Shown one piece after another: positions 34,504 through 43,560 of a stretch of DNA of 64,000 nucleotides. A model generated the notes under the pieces. That model did no database searches. It saw nothing but the letters and a program-made list of their open reading frames with translations, and was not told the origin of the DNA. Position 1 is the first letter of the stretch. The number at the start of each line of letters is the position of its first letter. This DNA is from Hydrogenobacter thermophilus TK-6 (GTDB lineage Bacteria; Aquificota; Aquificia; Aquificales; Aquificaceae), in assembly GCF_000010785.1 (NCBI RefSeq), contig NC_013799.1, positions 1,054,001 to 1,118,000 on the forward strand, given 5' to 3'. The translations under genes were made by a program, and so were the position numbers.

Positions 34504-35495
34504 TTTTCTGTGATGGTTTCTTCCACCTTCATGCCAAAGTGTCTTCCTGCCTCCTCTATGTACCCTAACACTTCATCCCCTTCTTTTAACTCCACCACAG
34601 ATACTGGTGTTCCATCTGGTCTTGTAAGCCTTATGGTTTCCGCATTTTGAAGTACCGCACTCACCTTTTTGTTCTCCACTTTCCCTTCCACCAGAATCAT
34701 GGGGCGCCTCTCCACCTTAGCCCTTCCCACATACACCACCCTTCCTCTTCCCTTGTAGTCATAAACCATCACCGCATCTGACGAAGAAAGCTCGCAAAGA
34801 TACTTGGTTTTATTGCCCGGCACTCTTATATACATGTGAACCGCTCCCGCATTTACTCTAAAGGGTCTTGATGCCACATAGGGGTTCTCTTCCGTCTCCG
34901 CATGCACCAAAAACATACCACCCGAAGAGTTTCCCACCAGCATACCCTCACCTCTGTCAAGCAAGGAGATGGTATCTACACACACCCTGTCCCCCAAACC
35001 AAGGGGAAGTATGCGCGTGATTTTGACAACGGAGAGATGGAGCTCTTCCTCTCCCTCTTCAAGGACTCTTCCCACCCTCTTTATGGTGTTTACATCTTGA
35101 CTTTTTAAAACTATACCTTTAACGCCCTTTTCTAATATCCTTAAGGCGGTTTTTGCCTCTTCCTCATTTTTTACAACGGCATAAAGCTCCTCCCTCTGGG
35201 CTATGAGATTCTCAAGGGGAATTATGGTCCAGTCAGTGGTTTCCACTATCACCTTCACCTTAGGAGGATACTTGGCAGCCCTTTCTTCATCTTCTTTGCC
35301 TTTTATAAGCACATAAACCACATCTTCACCCAGCTTTAAGTCCCCGTTTTGGGATACTATACTTACCCTTCCCAGCCTTTTGACCTCCTCCTTTTTGGAA
35401 GGGTCTTGCAGAAGTATTGTGGTAGCTCCGGATTCAATGGCAGTGGTTATGAGCTTCTTATCGTAATTTTCAGCCCAATACCAAAACTCCTTCAT
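34500..35495 (-). CDS. 3-dehydroquinate synthase II (archaeal-type AroB')
   Basis: The 331-residue protein matches the archaeal 3-dehydroquinate synthase family: the N-terminal KEFWYWAENYDKKLITTAIE, then PLENLIAQ, GLGDRVCVDT, GEGMLVGNSSGGMFLVHAE, PFRVNAGAVHMYI and YLCELSSSDAVMVYD. It converts the ADTH intermediate, not DAHP, to dehydroquinate, so this bacterium likely uses the archaeal entry to aromatic amino acids; this is known for some Aquificales. Its partner ADTH synthase is not in the window. Confidence 0.92.
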   Translation of the reverse strand: MKEFWYWAENYDKKLITTAIESGATTILLQDPSKKEEVKRLGRVSIVSQNGDLKLGEDVVYVLIKGKEDEERAAKYPPKVKVIVETTDWTIIPLENLIAQREELYAVVKNEEEAKTALRILEKGVKGIVLKSQDVNTIKRVGRVLEEGEEELHLSVVKITRILPLGLGDRVCVDTISLLDRGEGMLVGNSSGGMFLVHAETEENPYVASRPFRVNAGAVHMYIRVPGNKTKYLCELSSSDAVMVYDYKGRGRVVYVGRAKVERRPMILVEGKVENKKVSAVLQNAETIRLTRPDGTPVSVVELKEGDEVLGYIEEAGRHFGMKVEETITEK

Positions 35496-35504
35496 TTAAG
35501 TAAA

Positions 35505-36416
35505 TTATACCAGCAAAAACTTTAAAAGTGCCTTTTGTGCATGTAATCTGTTTTCCGCCTGCCTGAATATGAAATCCGCATGAGCTTCAAAAACATCCTC
35601 CGTTATCTCCTCACCCTTTCTGGCAGGAAGACAGTGCATCACCTTAACATCGCTCCTTGCATAAGACAGCAGCTTTTGGTTTACCTGATAAGGCTTTAAC
35701 AGGTTTAGCTTCTCCTCGTCCCTCTCCTGATTCATACTCACCCAAACATCCGTATAAACTACATGCGCGTCTTTTACAGCTTCCACTGGATTGGTAGTCA
35801 AGTATATGCTTCCACCTGTAATCTTACAGAGGTCTTCGCCGGCTTGGTAGTAATAACTGCTGGGTTCATAACCTTCGGGAGTTGCCACAAAGAGGTTAAG
35901 ACCAAAAAGACCAGCGGCCACAAGCCAAGTGTTGCAAACATTGTTTCCATCACCTACATAAGCTATCTTTATATTCCTCAAGTCCTCTTGGAAGGTCTCA
36001 TAAAGGGTAAAAACATCACTGAGCACCTGACAGGGATGCGACATATCCGTTAAAGCGTTTATCACCGGCACCGTGGAGTATCTAGCATACTCTTCCAACT
36101 TTCTGTGGGAGTCTGTTCTTATCACTATACAGTCCAGGTATCTGGAAAGAGTCCTTGAAGTATCCTTTAGGTCTTCACCTCTTGAAACCTGCAAGCTCTG
36201 CTCCGCAAGATATATGGCATTTCCTCCCAGCTGATGGACTGCCACCTCAAAAGATACCCTTGTCCTTGTAGAGGGTTTTGTGAAAAAAAGCCCCACATTT
36301 TTCCCCAAAAGATACTTTTGATTATCCCTACCAGTTTTTATGCTCTCCGCATCCAGCAAAATAGCCCATCCTTCGTCAGGAGTAATCTCCCACAGATCCA
36401 CAAAATTCCTTATCAT
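35505..36416 (-). CDS. argF: ArgF, ornithine carbamoyltransferase
   Basis: The 303-residue enzyme has the carbamoyl phosphate motif STRTRVSFE, HPCQVLSD and the ornithine/Cys motif HCLPARKGEEI. It makes citrulline in arginine synthesis. It sits 9 bases upstream of aroB' in the same direction. Confidence 0.96.
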   Translation of the reverse strand: MIRNFVDLWEITPDEGWAILLDAESIKTGRDNQKYLLGKNVGLFFTKPSTRTRVSFEVAVHQLGGNAIYLAEQSLQVSRGEDLKDTSRTLSRYLDCIVIRTDSHRKLEEYARYSTVPVINALTDMSHPCQVLSDVFTLYETFQEDLRNIKIAYVGDGNNVCNTWLVAAGLFGLNLFVATPEGYEPSSYYYQAGEDLCKITGGSIYLTTNPVEAVKDAHVVYTDVWVSMNQERDEEKLNLLKPYQVNQKLLSYARSDVKVMHCLPARKGEEITEDVFEAHADFIFRQAENRLHAQKALLKFLLV

Positions 36417-36446
36417 TTATACTATTATATCTCAGGAGGTTAGAAG

Positions 36447-36815
36447 GTGAGGCGTGTTAATGTGGCTATAGCTGGTCTTGGCAGAGTAGGCAGTCAATTT
36501 CTTGAGGCGCTTCTTGGAGTGAGCGCTGACAGCGTTAAGATCATTGCAGTTGCTGAGCCTAAGGAGAACTTAGAAAGTGTGAAGATAGCAAAGGAAAGGG
36601 GAATAGCTTATTACAGGGATGCAAGGGACATGCTCAGATCCCTTGAGGACGCCATAGATGTGCTTTTTGAGCTTACTGGGGATGCGGTGCTTAGAACGGA
36701 GCTTCACGAGATCCTAAGCCAAAGCGGTAACAGAAAGACGGTTATAGTGCCCGAGCCTGTTGCCTTCTTAATATGGAGTTTGATAGTGCAAGGCAAGTGT
36801 GAATATCCAAGATAG
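36447..36815 (+). CDS. Rossmann-only NAD(P)-binding protein (homoserine dehydrogenase-like N-terminus)
   Basis: The 122-residue protein starts with GTG behind an ideal AGGAGG (36434-36439). It contains IAGLGRVGSQFLEALL (a G-x-G-x-x-G dinucleotide fold) and a short regulatory-like region (IDVLFELTGDA). It is only about a third of a homoserine dehydrogenase, with no catalytic domain, so it may be an NAD(P)-sensing module. It overlaps rimI by 17 bases. Confidence 0.7.
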   Translation: MRRVNVAIAGLGRVGSQFLEALLGVSADSVKIIAVAEPKENLESVKIAKERGIAYYRDARDMLRSLEDAIDVLFELTGDAVLRTELHEILSQSGNRKTVIVPEPVAFLIWSLIVQGKCEYPR

Positions 36816-37278
36816 CGTACTTGTCATAAGACCTATGGAAAAGGAAGATATGGATGCGGTGGTGGAAATAAACAGAGAATGCTTTACTTCTGACGCCTGG
36901 AGCAAAAGCGCTTTTGAAAGGGAGTTTAGCCTAAATTACTCTCATAAGTATGTGCTTGAACTTAACGGTAGCGTAATAGGATACCTTATAGCCTGGACCG
37001 TGTACGATACAGCAACTCTGATGAACTTTGCGGTGAAAAAAGAATATTGGGGGAAGGGCTACGGGAAAAAATTACTCACCTATCTAATAGAGAACTTTAA
37101 GGATAAGGTGAGCGCTATACATTTGGATGTCAGAAAGTCCAACATGCGCGCCATAAGGTTGTATAAGTCCTTAGGCTTTAAGATAATCAGCGAAAGACCT
37201 AAGTATTATTCGGACGGTGAGAGCGCTTATCAGATGGTGCTGGAGCTTTCCACACCCTCAGACAGTCTCAAGGGGTGA
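36799..37278 (+). CDS. rimI: RimI, ribosomal protein S18-alanine N-acetyltransferase
   Basis: The 159-residue GNAT protein has IRPMEKEDMDAVVEINRECF, MNFAVKKEYWGKGYGKKLL (acetyl-CoA loop) and HLDVRKSNMRAIRLYKSLGF, all as in RimI. It acetylates the N-terminus of S18 in many bacteria. GTG start. It overlaps the prenyltransferase end by 21 bases. Confidence 0.88.
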   Translation: MNIQDSVLVIRPMEKEDMDAVVEINRECFTSDAWSKSAFEREFSLNYSHKYVLELNGSVIGYLIAWTVYDTATLMNFAVKKEYWGKGYGKKLLTYLIENFKDKVSAIHLDVRKSNMRAIRLYKSLGFKIISERPKYYSDGESAYQMVLELSTPSDSLKG

Positions 37279-38052
37279 TATGACTGCTCTTATTAGAGAG
37301 CTTATAAAAGGTGTTAGTATGCCCATGCTTTCTAACATATTTATGCACTCTGCGTGCTTTTCTTCTACTAGGCGCGTTATGTCATCACCGTATAACAGAT
37401 AAAAACCGTCTTTGTCTTTATAATCGTCAATTAACTGGAAAAGGAGACCTACTTGAGTGCCGGCTTTGCTAAGATACTCCACACGCTCATACTTTTTTGA
37501 GATTATCCCGCCGCACGCAAAAACCGCAGAAAACATGGAGGCTGTCTTTTTGAGGCTTATGCTCCAGGGGTCTCCCAACTTTTTTACATCCATAACCTGT
37601 CCACCTACCATGCCTTGAAAACCAGAACTTTCTGATACAAGTCTTATTATGTAAATAAGGTCTTTTTCGCTCAAGGAGATGAAGTTTTCTCTGTTGGAAA
37701 GGGTCTCAAAGGCAAGGTTCAAAAGAGCGTCACCGGCAAGTATAGCCATGTCCTCACCGAAGAGTACATGACAGGAAGGTTTACCTCTCCTAAAATCGTC
37801 ATTGTCTAAAGCAGGAAGGTCGTCGTGCACCAGAGAGTAATTGTGTATAAACTCAATGGCACATCCCACAGTTATAGCGTCCTGCAGATTACCTCCCAAA
37901 GCGTTAGATACAGCACACAAAAATAGAGGTCTTATCCTTTTGCCTTCCTGAAAGACATAGTAAGACATGGCATCGTAAAGGATGCGTGGCTCAAAGGGCT
38001 TTAAAAGCTCCCTTAACCTGCTTTCTATTTGGGATTTCCAAAGTTCCAACAT
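37258..38052 (-). CDS. Short-chain polyprenyl synthetase (farnesyl/geranylgeranyl diphosphate synthase type)
   Basis: The protein has GKRIRPLFLC, the first aspartate-rich motif VHDDLPALDNDD (D-D-x4-D as in bacterial FPP synthase), GGQVMDVK and the second motif QLIDDYKDKDG. The start at 38052 (MLELWKSQIE) follows a TTTTAT box and is preferred to an earlier Met that lies in the upstream gene. It supplies C15/C20 precursors; the longer-chain enzyme is at 40.2 kb. Confidence 0.9.
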   Translation of the reverse strand: MLELWKSQIESRLRELLKPFEPRILYDAMSYYVFQEGKRIRPLFLCAVSNALGGNLQDAITVGCAIEFIHNYSLVHDDLPALDNDDFRRGKPSCHVLFGEDMAILAGDALLNLAFETLSNRENFISLSEKDLIYIIRLVSESSGFQGMVGGQVMDVKKLGDPWSISLKKTASMFSAVFACGGIISKKYERVEYLSKAGTQVGLLFQLIDDYKDKDGFYLLYGDDITRLVEEKHAECINMLESMGILTPFISSLIRAVISPLETV

Positions 38053-38063
38053 GTGATAAAATT

Positions 38064-38528
38064 TTAAAGCTCTTTTGGTGTATACAAAAGTCCAAGCGTG
38101 CCACCCCAAATAAGGTGAAGGAGGAATAGAGAAATGTGGCTTGTGTAAGGCGAATGTAGCATACTTATTGCAAATTTAGAGCCACCTATGGAGGCAAAGA
38201 GGAGAAAAACCAACACCCACACATGCCACACAGCTCCAAAGAAAATACCCTTTGCCAAACCCCCTCTCAGCGGTATTCTATTGTAAACTCTCACATCAAC
38301 GAAGAAAAGAGCTAAAACTAAGGAATTTATCGTGTGACCCACCACCAAAGCTATACCCTCAAAGCCCTGGAAAATTCCAAACTGCCTTACCATCTGCAGG
38401 TACTCCCTGTAAGTGCCAAAAAGACCCAAAAAGCCGTCCATTATCATATCCACAGCCATCATCACATAGCCTGCTACGAAAGAGGAAAAGACATAACTTG
38501 GAAAGTTAACATTCTTAATCACCTTCAA
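38064..38528 (-). CDS. Integral membrane protein of unknown function
   Basis: The 154-residue protein has about four hydrophobic segments (near 12-32, 52-76, 94-113, 127-148) and is not recognised. It overlaps the uvrC end by 14 bases and ends 11 bases before the prenyl synthase start. Confidence 0.6.
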   Translation of the reverse strand: MKVIKNVNFPSYVFSSFVAGYVMMAVDMIMDGFLGLFGTYREYLQMVRQFGIFQGFEGIALVVGHTINSLVLALFFVDVRVYNRIPLRGGLAKGIFFGAVWHVWVLVFLLFASIGGSKFAISMLHSPYTSHISLFLLHLIWGGTLGLLYTPKEL

Positions 38529-40200
38529 GATACCTTCTGACCTCCTGCTTTATCTGTGGGCTTATGCCAAGCCTTTTTAGCCTCTCATCATCCGCCACCA
38601 AAAGCTCGTAGAGATTTTCAAAGTTTCTGTATATGATACGCCTTTTGACCTCACCTACGCCTTTTATATAATCAAGCACATGCGTAGTATCTTCCCTTAT
38701 CTTTAGCCTTCTGCTATAAGATAGCGCAAAGCGGTGAGCTTCATCCCTTATGAGTCCAAAAACCCTGTAAAGGATGGGATGTTCCTTAAGAGGTATTTCT
38801 TTGCCATCTTCACACAGAAGTATCTCCTCCTGCTTTGCCAGTGCAAACACCAAAACAGGGAGAGACATTCTTCTCTTTACCTCTATGGCAACCCTTAGCT
38901 GTCCATAGCCTCCGTCTATGAGCCAAGCATCAGGCATCACTTCCTCACCGCTTTTTAACTTTTTTGCTCTTCTTTCTAAGACTTCCCTAAGAGATGCGTA
39001 ATCATCCACCTTTTTTACACTTTTTATCTTATATCTTCTGTAGCGCCTCTTGTTCATATATCCTCTTTCCCACACCACACAAGAGCCTACCAGATGCTCA
39101 CCGTAAAAGTGAGACACATCAAAACCTTCTATTATGTGTAAAGACTCAACACCCAGCTTCTCTTTAAACTCTCTCTCCAGCAGCGCCAGGTCCACATGGT
39201 CGCCCATATTTTCTTTTATGATGTTTTCAAGCTCTCTGTCTTTGAGAGTGTCAAAGCTTACCCTACCGCGTTGGCTAAGCCACTTTAACACCTCATCAGG
39301 AAGGTCAAAGTTGGTAATTAGATGCTGTGGAAGGGGATTTGAGTAATAAAAACCTAAGATGACTTCCTCTTTTTGCTGCTCATCCTCAAGAAGTATGACC
39401 TCTTTATCCACCAGCTTGGAAGACCTTATCAGGAATATGCCCAAAAGCCTACCCATGGAATAAAATATGTCAGCGCTATGGATGGGAATGTTGGACACCT
39501 TTTGCCCCTTTGCAAGGTTCTCAAGAGCTATTATCTGATCCCTTATCTGAGCGCACTTTTCAAACTTTAGCTCCTGAGAGTACCTATCTATAGCTTTATA
39601 AAGCTCAGGAAGCACAGAAGAAACATCACCCGACAGCAGGCTGATGGCAGACCTTACACTAAGCTCGTACTCCTCTCTGCTTATGTATCCACAGCAGGGA
39701 GCAGAGCAGAGCCCTAAGTGATAATCCATACACGGCTCTTTCCTCTGGGGCATAGGGTCGCAGGTTCTAAGCCTGAAAAGCCTGTGAAGGAGTCTTTTTA
39801 CCTTCTTTGCCTTGCCTGTGCTAAAGAAGGGACCAAATACCATGCCTTCTGAGTGGCCTCTTACCACTTTAAGCGTAGGGTATGCGTCTTGTGTGATAAG
39901 CAGGAGAGGATAACCTCCTCCGTACTTATAAAGCACATTGTACTTAGGTTTGTGTAGCTGGATGAGGTCTATCTCTAAGGTGAGAGCTTCAAACTCATTT
40001 CTGGTAATGATCCACTCAAGGTGCCGAGCTTCTGACATTATAGCTCTCTCTTTGGCATCCGTCTCCTTCTGTCTGTAGTGCTGTAAGAGTCTTTCCCTTA
40101 TATTCTTTGCCTTTCCTATGTATATTACCTTGCTGGAGTTTTTAATTATATAAACGCCAGTTTTTTCAGGTGCGGACAGAATATCTTCCAGCCTTAGCAT
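38515..40200 (-). CDS. uvrC: UvrC, excinuclease ABC subunit C
   Basis: The protein is full UvrC: a GIY-YIG domain (GVYIIKNSSKVIYIGKAKN), the Cys-rich region (CMDYHLGLCSAPCCG), a UVR segment, and the C-terminal RNase H-like nuclease (IEGFDVSHFYGEHLVGSCVV, DGGYGQL, DEAHRFALSYSR) with a HhH end. It makes both incisions in nucleotide excision repair. The ATG at 40200 (MLRLEDILSAPEKTG) is chosen because the earlier Met would overlap the divergent ispB gene. Confidence 0.96.
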   Translation of the reverse strand: MLRLEDILSAPEKTGVYIIKNSSKVIYIGKAKNIRERLLQHYRQKETDAKERAIMSEARHLEWIITRNEFEALTLEIDLIQLHKPKYNVLYKYGGGYPLLLITQDAYPTLKVVRGHSEGMVFGPFFSTGKAKKVKRLLHRLFRLRTCDPMPQRKEPCMDYHLGLCSAPCCGYISREEYELSVRSAISLLSGDVSSVLPELYKAIDRYSQELKFEKCAQIRDQIIALENLAKGQKVSNIPIHSADIFYSMGRLLGIFLIRSSKLVDKEVILLEDEQQKEEVILGFYYSNPLPQHLITNFDLPDEVLKWLSQRGRVSFDTLKDRELENIIKENMGDHVDLALLEREFKEKLGVESLHIIEGFDVSHFYGEHLVGSCVVWERGYMNKRRYRRYKIKSVKKVDDYASLREVLERRAKKLKSGEEVMPDAWLIDGGYGQLRVAIEVKRRMSLPVLVFALAKQEEILLCEDGKEIPLKEHPILYRVFGLIRDEAHRFALSYSRRLKIREDTTHVLDYIKGVGEVKRRIIYRNFENLYELLVADDERLKRLGISPQIKQEVRRYLEGD

Positions 40201-40224
40201 AAGTATTAAAGTATACTTATTTAG

Positions 40225-41148
40225 ATGCATGTGGTGGATTATGCGGTGCGTCTTTTAGAGGAAGAGCTACTCAGGCACCTGGAGCCTGAAGTAAAGGCTA
40301 TTTTGGAGGTGGGTAGCTACATAATATCCTCAGGTGGCAAAAGAATGAGACCTGTTCTTAGTTTGCTCACATGCAAAGCTTTGGGAGGGGATGAAAGAAA
40401 GGTTTTACCTCTTGCTGTAGGCATAGAGTATATACATGTTGCTTCACTGCTTCACGATGATGTGGTAGACGGTGCGGACAGAAGGAGAGGGAGGCTCTCC
40501 GCCAATTTGGTTTTTGGAAACGACCTTTGCGTACTGACGGGTGATTACATGTATGCAAAAGCTCTCTGGCTTTACTCTCGCTATGGTGATATAAAAAGTA
40601 TAGAAATAGTAAGCAGGGCTGTTATGGACATGGCTCAGGGGCAGGTGCTGGAACTAAAAAGCATAGGGGACATTATAGACCAAGAAACTTACTTTAGCAT
40701 AATAGACAGAAAGACGGGCGTGCTTTTTGGAGCAAGTATGGCTGTGGGAGCTTTGATGGCAGGCAGAGAGGATTATGAAAGGTTTTACCAAATGGGTTTA
40801 AAGGTGGGGAGAGCCTTTCAGCTGGTGGATGATGCTTTAGATTACTCAGGGTCGGAGGAAAAGCTTGGCAAACCTGTAGGGAATGACCTTAGAGAGGGCA
40901 AATGCACCTATCCCCTCATAAGCGTAATGGAAAACTTAGATACAGAGGCAGTCAAAAGCTCCCTGAGAAACTCAGACACTGCTTGGATAAGGGAAAAGGT
41001 GATACAGCTGGGTGGTGTAAAAAAGACTTACCAGATGGCAAGGATGTACATAGAAGAAGCACTCAAAGAACTCCGTCAGTTGATGGGAGAAAATAATGCA
41101 AAAGTCTTAGAGACTCTTGTACTTTCAGTGATAGAAAGGGAGAGATGA
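40225..41148 (+). CDS. ispB: Long-chain polyprenyl diphosphate synthase (octaprenyl/solanesyl type)
   Basis: The 307-residue protein has GKRMRPVLSLL, the first aspartate motif LLHDDVVDGADRRRG (D-D-x2-D, the long-chain type) and the second QLVDDALDYSG. It makes the side chain of the respiratory quinone. A TATACT box at 40212-40217 is 7 nt from the ATG. Confidence 0.94.
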   Translation: MHVVDYAVRLLEEELLRHLEPEVKAILEVGSYIISSGGKRMRPVLSLLTCKALGGDERKVLPLAVGIEYIHVASLLHDDVVDGADRRRGRLSANLVFGNDLCVLTGDYMYAKALWLYSRYGDIKSIEIVSRAVMDMAQGQVLELKSIGDIIDQETYFSIIDRKTGVLFGASMAVGALMAGREDYERFYQMGLKVGRAFQLVDDALDYSGSEEKLGKPVGNDLREGKCTYPLISVMENLDTEAVKSSLRNSDTAWIREKVIQLGGVKKTYQMARMYIEEALKELRQLMGENNAKVLETLVLSVIERER

Positions 41149-41532
41149 TCACCTGACTGTGCTAAGCACTTTGTAAACCTTCCACACATACTTACTTATA
41201 TCCTTTGCCTTACTTCCCTTATTGTAACAATCTACCGCTCTCCAGCTGAGGTCATAAATGGCTATGCACTCTTTGAGCAAATATGCACCAGCTCTTATGT
41301 TAGTACATGTATCCCAGAGGTCCTCCTCCTTTTGTATGATACCCATCCTTTTTAACTTGGGTATGTTGGAGGAGTTTATTTGCATCAAGCCTATGTCGTA
41401 AGTTCCGTTGCTGTTTCTGTTTAAGGCATCGCTTCTTAGTCCGCTCTCTACATAGGCTATAACTACAAGGAGTTTTCTATTCACCCCCGTCTCGTAGGAA
41501 GCCTTGTCAAAACATGCTGAAATGTCAAGCAC
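41149..41532 (-). CDS. Soluble lytic transglycosylase-type protein without a visible signal peptide
   Basis: The SLT domain is clear: CFDKASYETGVNRKLLVVIAYVESG (catalytic Glu in VESG), then YDIGLMQINSSNIPKL, as in the IpgF/VirB1 branch. A likely GTG start at 41532 has GGAGG 5 bases upstream and gives 127 residues with no signal peptide. Longer starts give only a weak hydrophobic leader. The 5' end lies inside the S8 protease tail (52-base overlap from this start), so the two are coupled. Such enzymes open peptidoglycan in the periplasm, which makes the missing signal puzzling. Confidence 0.75.
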   Translation of the reverse strand: MLDISACFDKASYETGVNRKLLVVIAYVESGLRSDALNRNSNGTYDIGLMQINSSNIPKLKRMGIIQKEEDLWDTCTNIRAGAYLLKECIAIYDLSWRAVDCYNKGSKAKDISKYVWKVYKVLSTVR

Positions 41533-43526
41533 TGCAACCTCCGTAGCTTCTTGATTAACACTAATAGCATCAGAAAGGCGTAAGGTAGAACACTGGAAGG
41601 TGAGGAGGAAACCATACTGCATCCACCTCCACCGCCTGATGACTGAGGTGAGGTAGCAGAGGCAGAGTCCTTCCATACCGCTTTACCATATCCGTAAGCC
41701 ACATTGGGAGGTGTCCCTTCCGTATCGTAAAAAGCATTGCTGGTAAGCCAGTTTTTGATTTGTGATGGGTCTGCGGATGGATGACTTTGCAAGTAAATGG
41801 CTACTAGGGATGTAACCACCGGCGCGGAGAAGGATGTTCCTGCTATTGCCATATAGTAAGCTCCACTACCTGGCGGTCCGCACAGATTGGGGTCAGTGCT
41901 TCCAGAAAAATTAGGGTTTGCGGTGCACTGGAAGAAGCCATCCGCCACCACATCCGGCTTTATCCTACCGTCCCTTGTGGGACCTCTTGAGGAGAAGAAG
42001 GCTATGCGACCATAGTTGTCAAAACGCGACTGACTTATGTAGCTGGCTCCTATGGCTCCTACCGTTATAACACTTCTGGCAGTTCCTGGTGAGGAAACTG
42101 TGTAAGAAAAACCTCCAAACCCATCGCTAACCTGACCATCTGTAAACTCACCATCCCCAGAGATCCATAAATCTACAGTCCCACCACCACTTAGCCTTGT
42201 AAGTCTGAGTATCAGGTTGGTCTGACTAAGGCAGGAGACCTCTGCGTATATCTCACCATCACCGTTTACAGGAGATGAGAGCGTCCTGTTGTCAATATAG
42301 ACATAGCAGGATGTGGTGCTAACTTGTCCCTGAGAGACATTACCCGGCTCAGCGCCTATGCAGTTTATCCCAGTTTCATCACACACCCGCACCCTATAGG
42401 AAGCACCCCTTGTGTACCAGCCATCTATAGCCACACTTGAAGAAACAGACATGTGTATATCCCCCATATCTGAAGTTAGTCTGGCGTGTATTTTGTCGCT
42501 TCCTTCGTTGCCCGCAGATACAACCACTATAAATCCCGGACCTGATAACTGGTCTATATACCTATCTAAAAGACCCGTGCCGTCATGAGGGTCAAGGTGT
42601 CCACCTAAGGATAAATTCACAACCACAGGCATTCCAAGACTTTGAGCCTTTGATTTAATGTAATCAAGCCCCGCCATCACATCCGTGTCGTAAAGGTTAG
42701 TTTTATACACTATAAACTTCACATCCTTAGCTACGCTGTTGTATCTACTTGCAGACCAATAACCTCCAGCAATACCTGCTACTGCGGTTCCGTGCCCTTC
42801 ATTATCATAATTGCAGTTCCCTATATTTATCCTGTCGTTTATCTGCGCCTCGTTAAATTCTATACCCATGTGATCTTTGTAAAATAGCACTCTTGTAGTG
42901 CCGTCGGGATTTCTGAAAGCTGGATGGCAGAAGTTTATGCCCGAATCTATTATGCCCACTATTACGCCCCTGCCGGTGCTTTGGCTGGCACTTGCCCTTG
43001 TGCCTACCAGGTACTTCCTTTCACCCCCGCTTATATCAGAAGCATTCATATCAGGTGCGTAGAGTATGAGCCTGTAATCACTTAGTGCGGTAATGCTTAA
43101 ATCTGTAGCAGAGCTGCATTGAAAAAAGATGGAGCTTTGTGTACATCCTTGACCGCTGACATTTCCCCCAAATATATAACCATAGAAGGGCTTGTTGTAG
43201 CTTACGCTCACCGAGGTGTTTCCACGCCCCCACAAGACATAAGAGGAGTTGCTACTTATATCGTCAAGCAGCCTGAGCTTTTTGGGTGCTTCTATGTAGA
43301 GAACTTTTTGGTCCATTTGAAGATGCTTAATATCTGTGTTTGAAAGGTCTACCAGCTCAACCTTGCCATCACTTCTTAGCACCTTCACCTTTTGAAGGGA
43401 CATATAAGACTTGGAAGCAAGGTCTCTCTCGCCATAGGAGAGCATTTTTCTCAGCACAGGGTCCAGCTTATCTGAGCTGTAAGCGAAGGACAAAAGGGCA
43501 TAAAAAAGCACAAAGAACCTAACCAT
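41481..43526 (-). CDS. Exported S8 subtilisin-family protease with a C-terminal sorting-type tail
   Basis: The 681-residue protein has a signal peptide (FFVLFYALLSFAYS) and an N-terminal propeptide-like part. The catalytic triad is Asp in GIIDSGINF (about 190), His in GHGTAVAGIAGGY and Ser in GTSFSAPVV. Near the C-terminus a Gly5-Cys stretch (GGGGGCSMV) is followed by a hydrophobic segment and KKLRR, the tripartite form of GlyGly-CTERM/Synerg-CTERM-type sorting signals. An 18-residue run-on after KKLRR overlaps the transglycosylase gene. The enzyme probably acts outside the cell or on its surface. Confidence 0.9.
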   Translation of the reverse strand: MVRFFVLFYALLSFAYSSDKLDPVLRKMLSYGERDLASKSYMSLQKVKVLRSDGKVELVDLSNTDIKHLQMDQKVLYIEAPKKLRLLDDISSNSSYVLWGRGNTSVSVSYNKPFYGYIFGGNVSGQGCTQSSIFFQCSSATDLSITALSDYRLILYAPDMNASDISGGERKYLVGTRASASQSTGRGVIVGIIDSGINFCHPAFRNPDGTTRVLFYKDHMGIEFNEAQINDRINIGNCNYDNEGHGTAVAGIAGGYWSASRYNSVAKDVKFIVYKTNLYDTDVMAGLDYIKSKAQSLGMPVVVNLSLGGHLDPHDGTGLLDRYIDQLSGPGFIVVVSAGNEGSDKIHARLTSDMGDIHMSVSSSVAIDGWYTRGASYRVRVCDETGINCIGAEPGNVSQGQVSTTSCYVYIDNRTLSSPVNGDGEIYAEVSCLSQTNLILRLTRLSGGGTVDLWISGDGEFTDGQVSDGFGGFSYTVSSPGTARSVITVGAIGASYISQSRFDNYGRIAFFSSRGPTRDGRIKPDVVADGFFQCTANPNFSGSTDPNLCGPPGSGAYYMAIAGTSFSAPVVTSLVAIYLQSHPSADPSQIKNWLTSNAFYDTEGTPPNVAYGYGKAVWKDSASATSPQSSGGGGGCSMVSSSPSSVLPYAFLMLLVLIKKLRRLQCLTFQHVLTRLPTRRG

Positions 43527-43560
43527 ATCTCTTCCCCCTTACTTCATAGCTTACCATATT

